A stretch of 64,000 nucleotides of DNA from Jeotgalibaca sp052266715 (GCA_052266715.1 JBQPRB010000002.1); one strand, 5' to 3'; numbered from the stretch's first letter, positions 51,640-60,710 are shown. Translations and numbers: made by a program. The notes: a model not told the origin generated them from the letters alone.

Positions 51640-52834
51640 GAAATCGATAATTGAAAAAAGTGAAACCTACCTGATGGGAACCTACGGACGCTTCCCGGTT
51701 GTTTTTGTGGATGGGTTTGATTCTACCTTGATCGATAAGGATGGCCGCAAATATACCGACTTTTTGTCCGGAATTGCTGTAACCAATCTTGGCTACAGTA
51801 ACGAAAAGGTAAAAGCAGTCATGTTAAACCAGGTCAATACCATCATTCACACTTCCAATAACTTTCATATTGAATCGCAGGGAGAGCTGGGAGAACTGTT
51901 GTGCAACCATTCTTTTGCAGCAAAAGTTTTCTTCGGTAACTCGGGTGCGGAGGCCAACGAAGGTGCAATCAAATTAGCGCGTAAGCGGGCTTATTTGAAA
52001 TACGGGGAGCAAAAAAACGAAATCGTGGCGATGAAGGGATCTTTCCATGGACGAACGCTAGCCACCTTGAATATGACGGATAATCCCCTCTACCGGGAAG
52101 GTTACGGTCCCCACCCAGCCGGTTTCGTTTTTACACCGTTCAATGATGTCGAAGCTTTGATAACCGCCGTGAATGCGAACACCGCTGCCATCATCTTGGA
52201 GCCGTTGCAAGGGGAAGGCGGCATTTATCCAGCGCAAATGAATTTCATGAAAAAAGCACGAGAACTCGCCGACCAATACGATTGTGCACTGATTTTTGAT
52301 GAAGTCCAATGCGGTATGGGCAGAACCGGGAAATTATTTGCCCACGAACATTATGGTATCGAGCCGGACATCATGACACTTGCTAAAGCGCTCGCCAACG
52401 GGGTTCCGATTGGGGCAATTCTCGCCAAAGGAGATTTTGCGGAAACATTCAAGCCGGGTGACCATGGTACGACATTCGGTGGTAACCATCTGGCTACAGC
52501 AGCAGGGAAAGCGACGGTGGAAGAAATAGTGGATAACGATTTGGCTGAAATGGCTGCTCAAAAAGGCGTCTACCTTAAGGATAAATTGAGCGCTCTGTGT
52601 CAGAAATCTACGGTCGTTACAGAGGTGCGGGGATTAGGCTTGTTGGTTGGGATGGAATTGACAGTGCCTGGGCAGCCAATTGTTGAAGCCATGTTTGCAA
52701 AAGGTTACTTAATCAACTGCACCCAGAAAAATATTCTACGGTTCATGCCACCGTTTACTATCACAAAAATGGAAATCGATGCCATGCTTGTCGCTTTGCA
52801 AAATGTTTTAGGAAGCGGAGGGATATCGTCTTGA
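51620..52834 (+). CDS. argD: Acetylornithine aminotransferase
   Basis: 404-residue class III PLP aminotransferase. Motifs: FFGNSGAEANEGAIKLAR, SFHGRTLATLN, FDEVQCGMGRTG and PLP-lysine in MTLAKALANGVPIGA. Converts N-acetylglutamate semialdehyde to N-acetylornithine. Third step partner of argC in the same operon. ATG overlaps argB. Confidence 0.95.
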   Translation: MKTQIAEKSIIEKSETYLMGTYGRFPVVFVDGFDSTLIDKDGRKYTDFLSGIAVTNLGYSNEKVKAVMLNQVNTIIHTSNNFHIESQGELGELLCNHSFAAKVFFGNSGAEANEGAIKLARKRAYLKYGEQKNEIVAMKGSFHGRTLATLNMTDNPLYREGYGPHPAGFVFTPFNDVEALITAVNANTAAIILEPLQGEGGIYPAQMNFMKKARELADQYDCALIFDEVQCGMGRTGKLFAHEHYGIEPDIMTLAKALANGVPIGAILAKGDFAETFKPGDHGTTFGGNHLATAAGKATVEEIVDNDLAEMAAQKGVYLKDKLSALCQKSTVVTEVRGLGLLVGMELTVPGQPIVEAMFAKGYLINCTQKNILRFMPPFTITKMEIDAMLVALQNVLGSGGISS

Positions 52835-53367
52835 AAATACGTCGCTCTACTATTTTTGATTTGCCATGTCTACTGAAGATGTTCGATTATGGTCGAAGAT
52901 TGCAACGAGAACTGGGTAATCATTATCAATGGCGCAATGGGGAGCCCAGCCAGGCAGCCTTGGAACAGGATATTCAAGATGGGACTAGCTACGTGTGTGT
53001 CATTGATGAGCAAGACCACAGCGTTCTACCAAAGGGAACCATTTTGGCAACGTTCAATTTGTCCCCGGAAGAGAACAAACTTTTTGAAACACTGGATAAT
53101 GGCTCCTGGATCAATGACTATCCTTACATTACCATTCAACGGATGTGTACAAACGGCAAAGTAAAGCGTGCCAGTCAGTTTTGTATGCAATGGATCATTG
53201 AACAATACGCAAATGTTCGTATTTATACCCATGAGACCAACAAACCGATGATTCATGTCATCGAAAAGCACGGTTTTGCCTATTGCGGACGCATCTATCC
53301 ACCAGATGGTGAACCAAGGTATGCTTACCATTATGTGGCGATTGAAGCTATGAAGGAGGTCATGTAG
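52831..53367 (+). CDS. GNAT family acyltransferase inside the arginine operon
   Basis: 178 residues of GNAT fold: N-terminal IRRSTIFDLP, a helical WRNGEPS-like segment, the strand region around TYVCVIDEQD-like YVCVIDE, and a C-terminal THETNKPMIHVIEKHGFAYCG typical of GNAT proteins that use acetyl-CoA. It overlaps argD by 4 bases (TTGA) and argC by one (TAGTG), so it is made with the arginine enzymes. No argJ or argA is in the operon; this protein could supply N-acetylglutamate, but no sequence feature proves that substrate. Confidence 0.8.
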   Translation: MKIRRSTIFDLPCLLKMFDYGRRLQRELGNHYQWRNGEPSQAALEQDIQDGTSYVCVIDEQDHSVLPKGTILATFNLSPEENKLFETLDNGSWINDYPYITIQRMCTNGKVKRASQFCMQWIIEQYANVRIYTHETNKPMIHVIEKHGFAYCGRIYPPDGEPRYAYHYVAIEAMKEVM

Positions 53368-54413
53368 TGATAAAAATAGGTATATTGGGTGCAAGCGGGT
53401 ATGCGGGGGCAGAGTTGGTCCGGTTGCTCGTTCAAAGAAACGATGTAGAAATTGTTTTTGTTCATTCCAACAGTTTTTCCGATGCCCCATTTATACAGCG
53501 CTACCCCCACTTGAAAGGGTTGTTTACCGCTGATTTTGCTGCAATGGACTTGGAAAATAATGATTACTTCGATGAAATCGATATTCTCTTTTGTGCCTTG
53601 CCGCATGCCAAATCCCAAGCAGCTGTTAAAGCCGCCCGGTCTAAAGGGTTGAAAGTAATCGACTTGTCGGCTGACTTCCGCCTGAAGGACTCGGCAGTCT
53701 ATGAAGAATGGTACCAGACGGAACACCATGCCAACGAAGCATTGCAAGAAGCCGTCTACGGTATCCCGGAGCTTAATCGCCAGGCCATCAAAGGAGCAGA
53801 ACTTGTGGCTAATCCCGGTTGTTACCCGACTTCCGTCATTCTGGGAATATACCCCCTTTTGAAGGAAGGCTACCATCCATGTCAACCGATAATCTCAGAC
53901 TCCAAATCCGGCATCTCCGGGGCAGGTAGGGGACTTAAAGATGGTAATTTATTCACCCAAGCAACGGAAACTATCCACCCTTATGCGGTGGGAACCCACC
54001 GGCATACCCCTGAAATAGAAGAGCAATTAACAATTATCAGTGGCAACAAAACCCAAGTAATCTTCGTACCCCATCTGGTTCCGATGCAAAGAGGCATATT
54101 GTCGACACTGTATGTGAAGAACGAGCAAGGGTTGAGTGAAGATGAACTTCATTCACTTTATAAACACCACTTTGAGGGAGAACATTTCATCCGCGTGCTG
54201 AAAAAAGGTGATACCCCCACGACCAAGGCAGTCAGCGGATCTAACTATTGTGACATTGGCCTAGCAATCGATAAACGCACGGATACAATCATTATTATGT
54301 CAGCAATCGATAATTTAATAAAAGGAGCAAGTGGGCAGGCAATCCAAAATATGAACCTGATGTTCGGCCTAGAAGAAACAAAAGGATTGACCCAGGCACC
54401 CATTTGGCCTTGA
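53367..54413 (+). CDS. argC: N-acetyl-gamma-glutamyl-phosphate reductase
   Basis: 348 residues; Rossmann start KIGILGASGYAGAELVRLL, active-site Cys in ANPGCYPTS (about residue 151), and the HRHTPEIEEQL region. Reduces acetylglutamyl phosphate. GTG start overlapping the GNAT stop, with AAGGAGG upstream. Confidence 0.95.
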   Translation: MIKIGILGASGYAGAELVRLLVQRNDVEIVFVHSNSFSDAPFIQRYPHLKGLFTADFAAMDLENNDYFDEIDILFCALPHAKSQAAVKAARSKGLKVIDLSADFRLKDSAVYEEWYQTEHHANEALQEAVYGIPELNRQAIKGAELVANPGCYPTSVILGIYPLLKEGYHPCQPIISDSKSGISGAGRGLKDGNLFTQATETIHPYAVGTHRHTPEIEEQLTIISGNKTQVIFVPHLVPMQRGILSTLYVKNEQGLSEDELHSLYKHHFEGEHFIRVLKKGDTPTTKAVSGSNYCDIGLAIDKRTDTIIIMSAIDNLIKGASGQAIQNMNLMFGLEETKGLTQAPIWP

Positions 54414-54428
54414 AAAAGGAGAGTATAT

Positions 54429-55432
54429 ATGTTCCAAGGCAGAAATTTCTTGAAAGAAATTGATTTTACCAAGGCAGAGTTGGAGTACTTGATCGACTTT
54501 TCCATCCATTTGAAAGATTTGAAGAAACGCGGCATCCCGCATCAGTACCTGAAAGGCCAGAACATTGCCTTGCTGTTCGAAAAACATCGACCCGGACACG
54601 AGCTGCGTTCACGGTCGCTACGAATGACTTGGGGGCAGCCCCGGAATTCCTGGGTGCCAACGACATCCAACTCGGCAAGAAGGAGTCAGTCGAGGACACA
54701 GCTAAAGTACTGGGAAGCATGTTCGATGGTATCGAGTTTAGGGGCTTCAGTCAGGAAACGGTCGAGGACCTGGGAAAATATGCCGGTGTTCCAGTCTGGA
54801 ACGGCTTGACCGACGCCTGGCATCCGACCCAGATGATCGCTGATTTCATGACACTGAAGGAAGAATTTGGTGATCTGGAAGGCAAGAAGCTAGTCTATTT
54901 GGGTGACGGCCGCAACAATGTGGCCAACAGCCTCCTGATTACAGGCGCCATCTTGGGAGTCAGTATCACGATCGCAACCCCGGAATTATTGTTCCCAGAA
55001 AAAGAACTGATCGAGTTGGCGAATCAATACGGCAAAACTTCCGGCGCGGTGATTGAAATTACGACCAACCCGGCCTTAGCGGTGAAAGACGCGGATGCCT
55101 TATATACCGATGTCTGGGTATCGATGGGCGAGGAAGTTACATTTGAGGAACGCGTGAATCTGCTCAAACCATATCAGATCAATAAGGATCTGACAGACCG
55201 TATTGAAAATAAGTGGATTTTTATGCACTGCCTGCCGGCCTTCCACGATATTGATACCGTCTACGGCAAGGATGTTGCGCAAAAATTTGGTATTCAGGAA
55301 ATGGAAGTAACCGATGAAGTATTCCGTAGCCCGCAGGCCCGCCAGTTCCAGCAAGCCGAAAACCGAATGCACACGATTAAAGCAATTATGGCCGCCACAA
55401 ACGGAAATTTGTTCATTCCTAAATTCAAGTAA
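54429..55432 (+). pseudogene. argF: Ornithine carbamoyltransferase, frameshifted
   Basis: The first frame encodes a normal OTCase N-terminus to NIALLFEK and then departs; the expected carbamoyl-phosphate motif STRTR and the rest lie in another frame. Adding one A to the five-A run at 54580-54584 restores FEKTSTRTR and a continuous protein of about 334 residues, the family length. Downstream parts are intact: FLGANDIQLGKKESVEDT, DAWHPTQM, the ornithine site MHCLPAFHD. So this is either a sequencing error in a homopolymer or a recent mutation that inactivates the last step visible in the operon. Codon use and GC are higher than neighbours. Confidence 0.9.
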
Positions 55433-55436
55433 AACA

Positions 55437-55475
55437 AAAGACATACCCACCGTTCTAGCGGCGGGTATGTCTTTT
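55437..55475. terminator. Terminator after argF
   Basis: AAAAGACATACCC-CCG paired with its complement, with A and T runs on both sides; shared with the convergent methyltransferase gene. Confidence 0.9.
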
Positions 55476-55479
55476 CATG

Positions 55480-56619
55480 TTAGTCTTTATTGCGTGGTCT
55501 ACGTTTTCCCCAGTACTGGAAGTAATCAGTTCTTAAACGGCCATTATAGAGTTTCCGTTTCTTCGTTGCTCTTTGTCCATAGAATTCCTCAAAATTCAAG
55601 TCGCTCGTGATAATGTATTTACTCCAAGTTTCCAAAGGACGGAAAACTTGGCCCATTTGTTTGTAGAGATTTTCTACATAATCTTGGTCATCCAAGCGTT
55701 CACCATAAGGAGGGTTGGATACGATTACTCCAAATTCTTTATCGGTACTGAAATCTTTTAGGGCCAACTGTTTAAAGGTAATAAAGTCCTCAACACCAGC
55801 TTTTGCTGCATTTCTTTTAGCAATTTCAATCATATTTTGATCAATATCAGTACCCATGATATCAAGTTCAACATCGAAGTTAGCCTGCATTTTTGCTTCA
55901 TCACGCAGATTTTTCCATTCTCCTTCAGGAAAAATACTCCAGTCTTCTGAAACAAAAGAGCGTTGTAAACCGGGTGCAATATTCAAACCGATCAAAGCTG
56001 CTTCAATTGGAATAGTACCGGAACCACAGGTTGGGTCATAGAATGGTTTATCCGGGAACCAACTTGTTAATTTGATCAGGGAAGCGGCCATGTTTTCTTT
56101 GATAGGTGCGCCACCTTTTTCGGTACGATAGCCACGTTTGAATAAACTTGATCCTGAAGTGTCCACAGTCAAGCTTACTTCATCTTTTAAAATGGAGACC
56201 TCGATAGGGTATTCTGCACCGGTTTCTGGAAGTCTTGCACGACGAGAATAGAAATTGGACAGCCGGTCAACAATTGCTTTTTTTACAATGGATTGGCAGT
56301 CAGGTACACTGTATAGCGTAGATTTAACGGATTTTCCTGAAACAGGAAAGGCTGCATCCATGGGTAATAAATCCTCCCAAGGCAATGCTTTCGTTTGTTC
56401 AAATAATTGTTCAAAAGTTTTTGCTGTAAAAGTACCAAAAACAATTTTGACTCTGTCTGCGGTACGAAGCCATAAATTAGTTTTAATTATATCGGTTGTT
56501 GTTCCTTTGAAAAAAGCTTTGCCATTTTCAACTTGAACCTCATAACCCATATCTTTCAATTCTTTTCCCGTGATAGCTTCAATCCCGCTAGCTGCTGTAG
56601 CGACTAATTGATAGGTCAT
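55480..56619 (-). CDS. THUMP-domain RNA methyltransferase (YpsC/RlmL N-terminal type)
   Basis: 379 residues: an N-terminal THUMP domain (to about 165) and a class I methyltransferase domain with SAM motif DPTCGSGTIPIEAA (about residue 195) and catalytic NPPYGERL, i.e. the N2-guanine methyltransferase pattern. The double-domain RlmKL of enterobacteria has an additional C-terminal RlmK part missing here, as in YpsC of Bacillus. It likely makes m2G in 23S rRNA. Downstream of rnpB and gpsB as in Bacillus. ATG behind AGAGAGGAG. Confidence 0.9.
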   Translation of the reverse strand: MTYQLVATAASGIEAITGKELKDMGYEVQVENGKAFFKGTTTDIIKTNLWLRTADRVKIVFGTFTAKTFEQLFEQTKALPWEDLLPMDAAFPVSGKSVKSTLYSVPDCQSIVKKAIVDRLSNFYSRRARLPETGAEYPIEVSILKDEVSLTVDTSGSSLFKRGYRTEKGGAPIKENMAASLIKLTSWFPDKPFYDPTCGSGTIPIEAALIGLNIAPGLQRSFVSEDWSIFPEGEWKNLRDEAKMQANFDVELDIMGTDIDQNMIEIAKRNAAKAGVEDFITFKQLALKDFSTDKEFGVIVSNPPYGERLDDQDYVENLYKQMGQVFRPLETWSKYIITSDLNFEEFYGQRATKKRKLYNGRLRTDYFQYWGKRRPRNKD

Positions 56620-56658
56620 ATATTTACTCCTCTCTGGTGAATAATATTCATAATAAAA

Positions 56659-56680
56659 GGGCAGGACTTTTGTCCCGCCC
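56659..56680 (-). terminator. Hairpin terminator of rnpB
   Basis: GGGCGGGAC-AAAA-GTCCTGCCC stem on the minus strand followed by TTTTATT; 32 bases beyond rnpB. Confidence 0.6.
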
Positions 56681-56711
56681 TTAGCAAATGGATCATAATA
56701 AAAATAAAAAA

Positions 56712-57098
56712 CCTGGACTGTAAATTCCTGTAAGCCATGTTCTGTTTCACAAAAAAGTCAGGCACTTTAATGTGATGGTAATCATCTATCTGCATTTCTG
56801 CCTCTTTTCATCGTTCATTTCCTTAAAAAGAGTGCCCCTACCAAAGTTTGGGTTGCTCGCTCGAGGGGTTTACCCGTTCCACCTATACTGTTTCCGGTAT
56901 AGTATCGTCACTGTGGCACTTTATAGAATACTTTGGCATAGTTAAAAACCGTAGCCATTTTTTCTGCCGTCAATTATGCAATTGCCTTAGCTTATTGTTT
57001 CGCTAAGCACGAACACTACAAGCATCTCAGCTTGTGCGAGCATGGACTTTCCTCAACCATCAAAATGATGATCGCGATTACCCGGAATTTACAGTCTT
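56712..57098 (-). ncRNA. rnpB: RNase P RNA (type B)
   Basis: Catalytic RNA for tRNA 5' processing. Reading the minus strand, the 5' and 3' ends pair (GACTGTAAATTCC with GGAATTTACAGTC, helix P1). Conserved blocks appear in order: GAGGAAAGTCCATGCTCGCA, GTAGTGTTCGTGC, AAAGTGCCACAGTGACG, GGTAAACCCCTCGAGCGAG, GGTAGGGG, ATAGATGATTACC and AACATGGCTTACAG. Length about 387. The 200-codon-scale open frames on either strand here are not genes. Placed between gpsB and ypsC, as in Bacillus. Confidence 0.95.
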
Positions 57099-57144
57099 GT
57101 CAGGAAGTTCCTGACAAACACTTATTATATGCTATTTTTAAAAA

Positions 57145-57498
57145 TTATTCAAATGGAGATTCATCTTCATGCTCACGGCGTTCTTCTAATTTCGAACCGA
57201 AAACATGTTTTTCAAGATTAGATAAACGTTTTAAGATATCGAAGTTGGTAACACCTGTTGTTGGAGCACCTGAAGATTGTACGCGGCTTCCTACAGTTGC
57301 TTGCTTCGTTAAATCATCCACACGGCCAAGCAAACGCTCGTTTTCGCTTTGCAAATAAGCAATGTCTTTTTGGTAAGATTCATAATCACGAATAATTAAG
57401 TCCAGGAATTCGTCAACTTCGCTCACGTTGTAACCACGCATGGAATTTTTAAATTCTTTTTGTAAGATGTCTTTAGTAGTTAAATTTTTATCAGCCAT
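57145..57498 (-). CDS. gpsB: Cell division regulator GpsB
   Basis: DivIVA-like membrane-binding protein that coordinates PBPs with division and elongation. 117 residues: N-terminal domain with EFKNSMRGYNVSEVDEFLD (about 15-33), a coiled coil (35-65), a linker rich in S/G/T, and a C-terminal trimerisation helix. ATG 57498 is preceded by AGAGG; the GTG at 57507 lies within the ribosome site. Upstream of rnpB. The PBP1B-type enzyme in this window is a plausible client. Confidence 0.93.
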   Translation of the reverse strand: MADKNLTTKDILQKEFKNSMRGYNVSEVDEFLDLIIRDYESYQKDIAYLQSENERLLGRVDDLTKQATVGSRVQSSGAPTTGVTNFDILKRLSNLEKHVFGSKLEERREHEDESPFE

Positions 57499-57592
57499 GA
57501 CCTGCACCTCTTAGAATATACTTTTATTTTAAAAAAATACTGATTTACACTTTATTGAAAATAACCTTCTTATTTAGTATAGCAAAAAAAGC

Positions 57593-57628
57593 GCCTGAAT
57601 ACAATCGATTGGGAAGTCGGTTTCAGGC
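57593..57628 (-). terminator. Orphan minus-strand terminator-like hairpin upstream of gpsB
   Basis: GCCTGAA pairs with TTCAGGC (22-base loop), and on the minus strand the stem is followed by GCTTTTTTTGC, then a TATACT that may be the gpsB -10 box. No minus-strand gene ends here, so its client is unknown. Confidence 0.4.
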
Positions 57629-57736
57629 AACAATATTATGAAAAAACAACATAGAGATATATCATAACATCATTAGTTATTGCAATAAAAGTTTGGTAAA
57701 CTACATACATAAGGAACGAAGCGAGAGGTTGATTAT

Positions 57737-58261
57737 ATGCGAAACAATATGATTGAACGTATAACGAATACGATGAATGAATTGCATTTTCCCTGTGAAT
57801 GGCGAATTCAGTGGTTTCAACGTGAGCAAAAAGTTGAAATTATATTCATGTTTGAAGTGAATGCATCCGAACAGTTAGAAGTAGCGGACAAATATCAAAC
57901 TGTAAACAGCAGCAATCAATTTGTGTTCGAAGACGCCGTGTTACTTTATCATCCACATCTTGCTATTTTGAAGGATGATAATTATTTGACGACTATAGCT
58001 TTTGATGATGATAAAGGTATAAGCGGGGGACTTATTGACGCAGTTTGCAAAACAATGCGTTTAGTGATCGGAGAAGCAATTGTCGAACTGGAAGAGTTTT
58101 TAGTTAGTGATGATTTATCACATTTCGAAATTGACTGGAATTCCAATAACTTTTTGAGTACCATGCAGACATATAAAGACACGGGTCGTTTCGACGCGAC
58201 AATCTATTCGTATCCATCTGAATTACCTGAAGGAGTAGTGGAGAACAATGAAGTGGAATGA
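57737..58261 (+). CDS. DUF3013 family protein
   Basis: 174 residues, acidic, no signal or membrane helix; resembles the DUF3013 proteins that precede prmA in Lactobacillales. Features are a mixed alpha/beta fold with DDKGISGGLIDAVCKTMR and a central DWNSNNF. No biochemical function is known. ATG 57737 follows GAGAGGT. It overlaps prmA by 14 bases, which suggests coupled expression with the ribosomal-protein methyltransferase. Confidence 0.72.
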   Translation: MRNNMIERITNTMNELHFPCEWRIQWFQREQKVEIIFMFEVNASEQLEVADKYQTVNSSNQFVFEDAVLLYHPHLAILKDDNYLTTIAFDDDKGISGGLIDAVCKTMRLVIGEAIVELEEFLVSDDLSHFEIDWNSNNFLSTMQTYKDTGRFDATIYSYPSELPEGVVENNEVE

Positions 58262-59201
58262 AGTCGTAATCGTGACGACAACCGAGGCGGTTGAAGCGAC
58301 AGCAAATTTATTGATGGAGGCTGGGGCGAAAGGAACTGTCATCGAAGATGAATGGGACTACGTCCATCTGCAAGATGATGGATTTGGTATTCTGAAAGAT
58401 GAGCACCCTGTCCCAACAGAAGAACAGGACGTCTTTGTAAAGGCCTATTATCCGGATTCGGAATCTTTTAATGAAACCTTGGCTTTAATAAAGGCTAGCA
58501 TGGTGAAGATGAAAGATGCACATTTAAATTTAGGAAAATATTCCTTACTTATTAACGATGTAAAAGAAGAAGATTGGGAACATTCCTGGAAAGCTTATTA
58601 CCATCCGGTACGTATCACACGTTATTTGACCGTTGTACCATTTTGGGAAAGTTATGAAAAAGAACAAAGTGATGAAAAATTATTGGTAATGGATCCGGGC
58701 ATGGCTTTTGGAACCGGAACACATCCGACGACCCGCCTATCATTAGAAGCACTGGAAACAACTATTCGTGGCGGTGAGAAAGTGCTTGATGTCGGAACGG
58801 GTTCTGGCGTATTAAGCATTGCTGCTAAAGCCTTTGGTGCTGGAGAAGTTAAAGCGTATGATATAGATGAAATCGCGACCAGACAAGCGAAAGAAAACAT
58901 CGCTTTAAACGCTTATGCCACAGATGTGACCGTAGAACCTAATAATCTTCTTAGGGGCATTCATAATGCTGAAGCTGACTTAATTGTTGCAAATATACTC
59001 GCGGAAATATTATTGTTAATGGTAGAGGATGCATGGAATAATCTAAAAAATGGCGGTTATTTCATTTTATCAGGCATCATAAATTCAAAACGTGAGGAAT
59101 TGGAAGTCGCTCTACTGGCGCAAGGGTTCATTTTAGAGCAAGCTAAAGTAATGGGTGATTGGCACTGCTTAATTTGTAAGAAAGAGGTGGATGCTGAATA
59201 A
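58248..59201 (+). CDS. prmA: Ribosomal protein L11 methyltransferase
   Basis: 317 residues: N-terminal L11-binding domain, then a class I methyltransferase with MDPGMAFGTGTHPTT, SAM motif DVGTGSGVLSIAA and IVANILAEI. Trimethylates L11 lysines. Normal length and complete. Followed at one-base overlap by rsmE, the conserved prmA-rsmE pair. Confidence 0.94.
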   Translation: MKWNEVVIVTTTEAVEATANLLMEAGAKGTVIEDEWDYVHLQDDGFGILKDEHPVPTEEQDVFVKAYYPDSESFNETLALIKASMVKMKDAHLNLGKYSLLINDVKEEDWEHSWKAYYHPVRITRYLTVVPFWESYEKEQSDEKLLVMDPGMAFGTGTHPTTRLSLEALETTIRGGEKVLDVGTGSGVLSIAAKAFGAGEVKAYDIDEIATRQAKENIALNAYATDVTVEPNNLLRGIHNAEADLIVANILAEILLLMVEDAWNNLKNGGYFILSGIINSKREELEVALLAQGFILEQAKVMGDWHCLICKKEVDAE

Positions 59202-59959
59202 TGCAACGCTACATCATTAAAGAATCCTTGCAAAATTTTACAAACGAATCCATCCAGTTAGATGAGGACAATTTTCACCATATGAAGAATGTAATGCGTT
59301 TCAAACCAGGTACCAAGGTGTATCTAACTGATGCAACAGGTTATAGTTGTGTCGGACGCATTATAGGCTTTAGTGAGCGGAAAGTGGAATTGGAATGGGT
59401 AGCCGATGAAACCCGGACAAGTGAGATGCCGGTCGAAGTAACGATAGCTTGCGGATTATCCAAAAACGATAAACTGGAACTCATTATTCAAAAGGCCACA
59501 GAACTTGGTGTTCATAAAATCATTCCTTTCCCTTCTAAACATTCTGTTGTAAAATGGGATGCAGATAAGATGGAAAAGAAATTAGTGCGTTTTGAGCGAA
59601 TAGCGCAAGAAGCCGCAGAACAATCGCATCGGCAACATGTGCCGAAAATCGAAAAAGCCATGACGCTGTCAGAACTTGTAAGCTATGGCAAGGATTATCA
59701 GCATAAATTAGTTGCTTATGAAGAAAATGCCAAGGAAGGTGAATATGGGTTGTTTGCCCAGACACTGACCCAGTTACAACCTACGGATAAAATATTAATT
59801 ATTTTTGGCCCAGAAGGCGGCCTCGATCCCAGCGAGATTACGACGTTGGAATCAGCAGGATTTTCAACTTGTAGCTTGGGGCCAAGGATCCTTCGAACTG
59901 AAACAGCGCCATTGTATGCATTGGCTGCCATTTCTTACCAAACGGAATTATTAAAATAA
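59201..59959 (+). CDS. rsmE: 16S rRNA (uracil1498-N3)-methyltransferase
   Basis: 252 residues of the SPOUT superfamily, with PUA-like N-terminal domain (HHMKNVMRFKPG) and C-terminal knot motifs IFGPEGGLDPSE and LGPRILRTETAPLYALA. Starts with ATG overlapping the prmA stop codon (TAATG). Confidence 0.94.
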   Translation: MQRYIIKESLQNFTNESIQLDEDNFHHMKNVMRFKPGTKVYLTDATGYSCVGRIIGFSERKVELEWVADETRTSEMPVEVTIACGLSKNDKLELIIQKATELGVHKIIPFPSKHSVVKWDADKMEKKLVRFERIAQEAAEQSHRQHVPKIEKAMTLSELVSYGKDYQHKLVAYEENAKEGEYGLFAQTLTQLQPTDKILIIFGPEGGLDPSEITTLESAGFSTCSLGPRILRTETAPLYALAAISYQTELLK

Positions 59960-59974
59960 AAGGGGAATTACACT

Positions 59975-60643
59975 ATGACAAACATTAACAAATATATCGA
60001 TCACACGTTATTAAAACCAGAAGCGACAGAAGCCGAAATAAAAGAATTGTGTCAAGAAGCGATGGAATATGACTTTATGTCAGTATGTGTGCAACCATAT
60101 TGGGTTAGCAAAGTTAGCGCATTTTTAAGTGGTTCTGATGTAAAAGTTTGTACTGTAATTGGCTTCCCACATGGTGCTAATACCAAAGAAGTTAAAACGT
60201 TTGAAGCTAAACAAGCGGTCCAAAACGGGGCTCATGAAGTTGATATGGTTATCAACATTGGGGCTGCTAAAGAAGGTAATTTTGAATACATCCGGGAAGA
60301 AATTGCTTCCATTGCAGAAGCTGTTAAAGGACAAGCTATCTTAAAGGTTATTATTGAAACGGCATTGTTAACGGATGAAGAGAAGGAAAAAGCATGTTTA
60401 GCAGCTGTAGAAGCTAAAGCTGACTTCGTTAAGACATCGACTGGATTCTCTACGGGTGGTGCAACCTTGGAAGATATCGCTTTGATGCGCAAAACCGTAG
60501 GACCTGACATGGGCGTTAAAGCAAGTGGCGGTGTTCGTACTTACGCTGATGCAGTGGCATTCATTGAAGCTGGGGCAACACGTCTGGGTGCTTCAAGCGG
60601 TAAGAAAATCGTTGATGAATGGAAAACTACTGAAGGAAAATAA
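59975..60643 (+). CDS. deoC: Deoxyribose-phosphate aldolase
   Basis: 222-residue class I aldolase that splits 2-deoxyribose-5-phosphate to glyceraldehyde-3-phosphate and acetaldehyde. Begins YIDHTLLKPEAT, with Schiff-base Lys in VKTSTGFSTGGAT (about residue 152) and KASGGVRTY. Lies 15 bases after rsmE rather than with other deo genes, which are absent from the window; it is likely transcribed with prmA-rsmE. ATG has AAGGGGA upstream. Confidence 0.93.
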   Translation: MTNINKYIDHTLLKPEATEAEIKELCQEAMEYDFMSVCVQPYWVSKVSAFLSGSDVKVCTVIGFPHGANTKEVKTFEAKQAVQNGAHEVDMVINIGAAKEGNFEYIREEIASIAEAVKGQAILKVIIETALLTDEEKEKACLAAVEAKADFVKTSTGFSTGGATLEDIALMRKTVGPDMGVKASGGVRTYADAVAFIEAGATRLGASSGKKIVDEWKTTEGK

Positions 60644-60650
60644 TTTTCTG

Positions 60651-60683
60651 AAAGAGGCCGGGACTTTTGTCCCAGCCTCTTTC
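60651..60683 (+). terminator. Terminator after deoC
   Basis: AAAGAGGC-GGGAC stem with TTTT loop paired with GTCCC-GCCTCTTT. The T-run is short (TTTCC). Confidence 0.65.
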
Positions 60684-60710
60684 CTGTATACGTACATCTG
60701 CCCCGTAAAT

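Noticed and set aside
54575..54640. Programmed frameshifting in argF
   Set aside because: The slippery run has only five A and no stimulatory hairpin or internal Shine-Dalgarno is evident; a simple deletion or read error explains it.
56712..57358. Open frames over and beside rnpB (e.g. 57032-57358)
   Set aside because: They overlap the highly conserved RNase P RNA and the antisense of gpsB, with no ribosome sites.
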